A stretch of 64,000 nt of DNA from Isoetes taiwanensis (taxonomy: Eukaryota > Streptophyta > Lycopodiopsida > Isoetales > Isoetaceae). Location of the stretch: assembly GCA_021234155.1 (NCBI GenBank), contig JAJEKV010000492.1, forward strand, positions 64,001-128,000, written 5' to 3'. The notes beneath the pieces were generated by a model that saw only the letters and a program-made list of their open reading frames with translations, had not been told where the DNA came from and did no database searches. Of this stretch, positions 58,481 through 64,000 are shown one piece after another (the stretch's first letter is position 1; each line of letters begins with the position of its first letter). Both the position numbers and the translations under genes were made by a program.

Positions 58481-59987
58481 CTATGATGTAGATTTTTTAC
58501 TACTGCATATTAAAATTATCATTATTTATTACAATGAATCTTCAATATTGATGTACAAAAATTTATTAAAAACATATTACTTTTTTTTCCTTTCTATTCT
58601 GGTTTTTTTTTTTTTTTGTCATGCTTTCAGTCTCTTCAAGTCTATGCCTAAATTTCGCTATTTTTATGATTTTTGTTTCATAAGTACAAAGTTTTCGCCT
58701 AATGATGGCCCAAAATGACATGAAAAAAAATGCGAACCTCTAGAAATTCTCAACAACTATCAAAAAAGGTTTATTTTAGAAACATGGTGTTTTTTAAAAG
58801 GGAATCTTTGAAACGGGAGTGATGCAACACTCCCGTTTAATTTGCAATCGTGTTATTCTTGTGGACTGACATCCTTCTTCTTGATCGTCCTAGCTTGGCG
58901 GCCATTGTTGGATAAACCCCTAAGGATGTGGAATTCCTCCTTGTTATTGGCAATAGGAAGCTGAAAGAAATGTTCAAGCTAATAAGTATGCGTATAGAGC
59001 CGCATGCATATTAGTTTTCTTGTCAAATAAGTACCTTTTCTCGTGACGTAAACATCTCACAATTTACAAGTTATGCTTTAGTGTTGTACATGTAGCAGCC
59101 TGAAATTTCCAAATGAACAACAAAAATCTACCTAGCATAAAAAAATTATCAGAAAAGACAGCAAAAATATATGAGATTCATTTCATAATAATTGTTACCT
59201 AGCTCTTTGAAGAAATTAAGCCTTGCTTCGAAGAATTTGTTAACCTGCTTAAACAATTGGTTGCACAAAAATCTGAGACACCATTAAGAAGGACAGTTTA
59301 ATTGATAACCGAGTTAAATAGAGGCATCAAAATTTAATCCAAACATAGGTTTTAAAGCATGCAAATTGTAGAGGACATAGTAACATTTATATTGCTTAGT
59401 TCTAGAAATGCTGGGATTTTTTAGAAAAGAATCTATTATGTGCAGATAAGTTCACTCTACCTAAAATGCAGAGATAACATCAATTTTAGCCTAAAATCCT
59501 GGCCTATGAAAAAACCATGCATTAAACTTCTGAAACATGTTTCTATTTACAAGTTCTTCCTTGAACCATTCTATGACAATTAATACATCCTCGATGCCTA
59601 TACGACTGTAATTGAATAGGCTAGGATGGAACGGCCAGGAACCAGATTCTTGAACCCGAATTCATATTAATTATACATATACATCAACAAAACGATGTAG
59701 ATTATGAAAGAATAGCAAAAATGAAACCGACTGCATCTTACCTCGAGAGCTGCCTCAAGAAATCCGGCCTCTTCGAAATAGTTTCTCCCGCTCTCGAGCC
59801 TTCATGCCATTCTGTCCCTTCAAAAAAAAAAGGGGGGGAGCCCTTCTGCCCGTCATCGAATTTCTATGCATAGGTCGAGACAAAAACAAAAAAAAAGTGC
59901 TAAAAAGTGCTAAAATTTCGTTTTTTTGCTAAGGTCTAGCATTTTTTCACCCTTTATTGCTCGGTTTTAAGTATGTGGATTCATTAG
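58481..59987. other. AT-rich sequence, no gene seen
   Basis: Only very short frames are present. An AAATAGTTTCTCCCGCTCTC stretch near 59778, just after CTTACCTCGAGAG, resembles sequence around 42290-42420 in style but cannot be aligned with confidence. Confidence 0.35.
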
Positions 59988-60132
59988 TAAGGCCATAAAT
60001 CACTAACAAATTAGACTTTAATTGTTTATGTACCTTAAAGTGGTTTTGGCCATAAACCACTAACATATTAGACTTTAATTGTTTGTGTAACTTAAAGTGG
60101 TTTTGGCCATAAACCACTAACAAATTAGACAT
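59988..60132. repeat. ~63 bp tandem repeat, 2.3 units
   Basis: The unit contains CCATAAACCACTAACAAATT, AGACTTTAATTGTTTRTGTA and CTTAAAGTGGTTTTGG, and is repeated head to tail with few differences. Confidence 0.85.
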
Positions 60133-60679
60133 ACAGAATAATTATCCCCCTTTTTTTTGTTAATTAAATCGATTAAAACTAATGCTATAGAAGAAGGCAA
60201 ATTCGAATTTTGAATGCAAAGATTAGTGAATTTCAATGCAATTGCTGAATTTGACCTCAGAAGACATAATTTAGAAGATTTTTTTTAATCAATTGGAGAT
60301 GTTGCACCAAATAGAGCACAACTTGGGTCGAAGCAGCAACTATTCTCGATCTGTGAAGTCAAAGTGGATTATGTGTTCTGAGACATTAAAGTATTTTGAC
60401 AATTTCTAAATGTATATCTCAGCAAATACATGAAAGTACATGGGCATTTTTTCAATTTAGAATGGCAGACAATAACTTGTATAATATACATTTTGTTTGC
60501 ATTATCTGATTCATATGATTCAGTTAGTAAAATTTTGCCTCCATTTGGAGGCAAAAATTTACTAACTTAATAAACATACATAGCAACTATATTCTTATGT
60601 ACTCTCTAATTTGCGTGGTTGTTATGAGATTATTTGGATATTTATTTCTTGGTATGGAGATGAATTCCAAGGGAACCGC

Positions 60680-61197
60680 ACCTTCATTATAATAAACGTG
60701 AAACAATAAAAGCTCTATGATGATCGCTCCAATAACACGGTGCAACATCACATATTTGAACTGGAAAGTTAGTCCAGATATGATCTATCAAGGCACTTTG
60801 TCTTGTTGCTTTGCAAACATGTTGCACACATATTGAGACATTACATCTTTGACATTCTCGAATATCCATTATCCTTTAATACATTGATGTTGAAATCCCC
60901 TAGTATAGTAGTCGACAATCCGGGTCTTATTTGTTTGATGATATTTCGTGCATCATTACAGAAACCCTGTACGGATAAATTAGGCGGCCTGTACACGTTT
61001 ACAATTGACATCATTCTCCCATCAAATTTGTCAATAAAAAAAATGGTGATGTATATGATGTTTGTTGAACATATTTCTTTTTGCTCAATGATCTCAAATC
61101 TGTGTTTGTTATACAAGGTTGCAATACCATTCCTATTGACGTTGTATACTACCATGTAATGTTGCAAATTTATAAGTCCATGGACGCGGCCCCTCAA
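60680..61197 (-). pseudogene. AP-like endonuclease (EEP) domain of a LINE-type retroelement
   Basis: On the minus strand the frame contains YNVNRNGIATLYNKHRFEII, IVNVYRPPNLS and TTILGDFNINVL (60910-60875). After a one-frame change near 60855 it contains SALIDHIWTN and a WSDHHRAF segment (60700). GDFN, IDHIWTN and SDH are the metal-binding and catalytic motifs of exonuclease/endonuclease/phosphatase domains that nick target DNA for LINE insertion. No reverse transcriptase follows before 60680. The style (VYRPPN, GDFNIN, IDHIWTN) is nearer to animal Jockey/CR1-type or Helitron-associated endonucleases than to plant L1, as far as I can judge by eye. It is a truncated, inactive relic. Confidence 0.65.
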
Positions 61198-61256
61198 TTC
61201 CTATAGACACACAATATCAGATGAAACCAATTCATAGTCCGCACATATATCTTCTT

Positions 61257-61503
61257 GATAGAATAGAATAGAATAGTTTTTTTAACGTCCACGAAGACCA
61301 ATAGGTCATGGGACCCATACAATGGGCTAGTACAATCATTACTACTAGGATTAAAAAACCCCTGCCTCGAAAGGTTTTCAAGGGAAAAACCTTTGCAGTA
61401 ATGATGATACTAGACAAGCTTAGATAATGACTACTGAGGGCTCAGTAATTGCAGACGTTTATCTAGAACCTCAAGTATGTATAATGCCAAGTCATGCACA
61501 GAT
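61257..61503 (-). mobile_element. LINE/SINE-type 3' end with (TTCTA)n tail, copy 2
   Basis: The reverse complement matches 15839-16091 with no visible mismatch outside the TTCTA tail (three units here, five there). It lies about 60 bp upstream of the endonuclease frame, same strand. Its tail points toward the endonuclease, so the two are probably separate insertions. Confidence 0.65.
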
Positions 61504-61924
61504 AAGCCATGGCTGAACAAGTGTTCAATGTTGTAATAACAATATCAGGAGCTCTAGATTGTGTAATCTGTAGCCTTTTGACTCAAGATCATATCCAACT
61601 AAATAACATTGTATTGCTCTGTCATCAAGTTTTGTCCTGTTTTCCTTTAGCACATGAGCAAAGGCAATGTATCCAAATGCTCTGAGCCTATCATATAACA
61701 ATTGAATATATAATCACAAAAACAAAAAGCATTTTATGCACTATTTTTACATGTTAATCACAATAGTCTAATTGTGCATGCATCAATGGCTCCTCTAAAG
61801 GGCAACCCATTGGAAAATCTAATGGAGGAACCGCAAATTCCCCAAGGGCTATGTCCCACCATGGATATTCGAACTGGTCAAGGCCATCGTCCCATGGTTC
61901 TAAGTACTCCCTATTTGGGTTGGG

Positions 61925-62275
61925 CTCCCATTGAAACCCTTCCTATTTTCCATGGAAACCCTTCCAATTTTCCATGGAAAATAGGAAGGGTTTCCATGGA
62001 AACCCTTCCTGGTTTTAATGGAAAATTGGAAGGGTTTCCAATTTGAAAATCGGAAGGGTTTCCTCGGAAAATAGGAAGGGTTTCCATTTTTATTTTTATT
62101 TTTTTTTTCCCAAGGCGCACGCGGCCCAACACGCACACCGCCATTAATGGTGCTCATAAATATGCACGACACTCAAGAATTTAAATTTTAATTCAAATGG
62201 AAACCCTTCCTATTTTCCAAACCCATGGGAAAATAGGAAGGGTTTCCACAAATGGGGGAAAATAGGAAGGGTTTC
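61925..62275. repeat. inverted-motif array C (GGAAACCCTTCCTATTTTCC)
   Basis: About eleven copies of this 20 bp motif or its inverse lie within 350 bp, often paired around CCATGG so that they form hairpins. Copies include 61929-61950 and inverse 61975-61994 with CCATGG beside them; inverse 62065-62085; direct 62200-62219; inverse 62229-62248 and 62258-62277. An ~80 bp T-rich and unrelated segment (62086-62190) divides the array. Confidence 0.88.
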
Positions 62276-62304
62276 CACGTTTGATAAAAAATTTCTAAGG
62301 GTAA

Positions 62305-62384
62305 GATTAACTAAGAATTGAGACCCCAAAGGCACAATGGAGGAACTAAGAATTGAGACCCCAAAGGCACAATGGAGGAACTGC
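62305..62384. repeat. 37 bp tandem duplication
   Basis: AACTAAGAATTGAGACCCCA and AAGGCACAATGGAGG occur twice in a row. Confidence 0.85.
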
Positions 62385-62399
62385 AAAAATTGAAACCAA

Positions 62400-64000
62400 A
62401 GGCACAATGTTACCAAAGCCAAAAACCGAATTGAATTGAAGGCATGCAAACATATTGAAGCTTTAGAATACAAGCGATTAGTAAATTATACCAATGCCAG
62501 GGACATCCGCCAGGGACCAATCAGTGATTTAAGATGTGGCGCAAGAGATCGTCTGCAAAACAATAGGGCAAAATGTTTCATGTTGCCTCCTACACGACTG
62601 TAATGTCTGGCTTATTGCAATTCAATATCAACATCTTAATTATAAGCTTCGAATTCAATTGAATTCAACAACACAATTTGATATATGGCAAACAAACTAG
62701 GCTCAGAGTTGAGATATCGTGTGGAAATGCATAATTGTTTGGCCTCAAAGTCCCATCTATTCTCATCCACAGTTCCAAATATTCTAATGCCTATAAAAGA
62801 AATAGAATATATGGTTGCGAGATAGCATTAACCAGCACTCCAATTTTAGCGCTCCAATGATTGATATAAAAAACTAAGGCATAAATGTATAGACAAATCA
62901 TGGAGTGTTAGCATATGTTTGGCAATGTTGGAGATATATGAGAGAATTGTTAATTACTTCATAATGCTGAACACAATGTAGTATAGGTTGAGATAATGGT
63001 TGGGCATATGTATGTTGTAAACGATGGGCAAATATTGGTGCCTCAGATTCACAGCTAATGTTGTTTCATTGGAAGGATGTAGCATAAATTTATGCTTTTC
63101 TCACCAACGTGGAGATGGATGTTTTGCACTCTATATTATTTTGCTATTATGAAAAGCAAAATCATGTATGCAAAAATCATGGATACTGGTATACTAGATG
63201 GCATAAGCCATTCCCCTGTATTGATTAAGCCGAGGCATTTCCTCTAGCAGGCAGACATTACGACCATATGTTTGGCCAGTCATTCATCCATCCATAGCTC
63301 CAATCCAATGTAATTGTGCCAAATATGCAAGGATTGATAAAAGATACTTGGATGCAAGACATACAATATCAAAGAATGCATATAACCAGTCCCTTTCTCC
63401 AACTATTATCAAGGAGGATGTTTTTCAGCTTGGAGCATCAACAAGAAGCTACAGAATTCAATGGTTTTGTCATTCAGATGAAGGTGAAGAGTCGGATTCT
63501 TCTTCTTCAACTTCTTCTCACGAATCTTCACTAGTATATTTCGAGCCATTACAATTTAGCAAATACATTGGGGGTTAGGCCTCAAGAGATCATGACAACA
63601 ATCAATGACAAAGACAACCGAGTCGCGGGTTTTGAAATTAGAATTTTATATAAATTCTTCTTGAAATCTTTGATGCATATCTCATATCGGAAAATAAAAC
63701 TGGTAACGAACGGGGATGAAAATAGGCCACCTCGGGCATCAGTTCACGGGATAAGCATTATTTACAGGGGGGCGTGCGTGCTTTCATCATTGAATGGTAG
63801 ATCGCCTAGGCCTCCATGTGCGAGGAATCAAGAAAGCAAATTCATGCACCATAATGAGCTCTCCTTTGAGCAAGAAGTCTGATTTTTCTCCCCGAGGCAA
63901 GAAAGGGAGCGATATTGCGGCCGCCGCAGAGAGAGAAGGGCTTTGGAAGAGCACAAAGTTCTTAATGAGACAAAGCAAAAAACCATTCTAAGCTATGGCT
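62400..64000. other. no supported gene
   Basis: Frames at 63316-63578 (with a Glu/Ser-rich stretch, DEGEESDSSSSTSSHESS) and 63568-63882 may be coding relics but carry no family motif. The last bases contain CGGCCGCCGCAGAGAG on the plus strand without further context. Confidence 0.3.

Noticed and set aside
58440-58620. Polyadenylation site of the unit B gene
   Set aside because: Only scattered AT-rich signals are seen after the last coding piece, and no clear AATAAA with a downstream GT-rich element could be assigned.

Overview
The window looks like transposon-rich nuclear DNA of a land plant with a large genome. There are long AT-rich stretches, no dense gene content, GT-AG introns, Helitron, hAT, Mutator-like, Ty1-copia and LINE/SINE pieces, and a broken plant-type pyruvate decarboxylase fragment. 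I cannot name the species; a seed-free plant or gymnosperm fits, but this is inference. I see no intact host gene, no rRNA or tRNA gene and no CRISPR.

Left part (1-8373): two Helitrons of one family, nested on the minus strand. A complete 5.7 kb copy (2649-8367) sits inside the 5' tip of an older copy whose 3' end is off the left edge. Their shared ~2.65 kb differ mostly at CAG/CTG sites, many of which read CGG/CCG/CG in the left copy. This looks like a consensus error at CHG-methylated cytosines and would explain why almost every coding region here is broken by frameshifts.

Middle (8.4-38 kb): gene debris and repeat remnants. These include Helitron 3' ends (14.68, 25.88 and 26.33 kb), a pyruvate decarboxylase pseudogene (14.95 kb), a 247-253 bp LINE/SINE-type tail with (TTCTA)n (15.84 kb), a short GC-rich palindrome present twice (10.6 and 24.35 kb), and a 3.74 kb hAT element with an 8 bp target duplication inside a Ty1-copia RNase H fragment (33.4-37.1 kb).

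Right part (38-58.5 kb): the most unusual region. It holds two large, decayed, probably transposon-borne units. Unit A (38.2-46.7 kb, minus strand) has a gene with a ParB-like DGQHS motif. Unit B (55.2-58.5 kb, plus strand) has an intron-containing gene that joins a lysine-rich N-terminus, a ParB-like domain and an N4/N6-type DNA methyltransferase (DLPYG and FSGSGT motifs). Each unit carries its own short palindrome repeated in introns and promoter-proximal DNA: CACGCC-N-GGCGTG in unit A and TGTATTCCGGAATACA in unit B. Between them lie two tail-to-tail genes of the GHTHED (DUF7869-like) family. A possible reading is an element-specific DNA-binding and methylation system acting on its own palindromes; this is a hypothesis.

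Right edge (58.5-64 kb): tandem repeats, an exonuclease/endonuclease/phosphatase domain of LINE type (60.7-61.2 kb, minus), the second and essentially identical copy of the 15.84 kb tail, and a third inverted-motif array at 61.93-62.27 kb.
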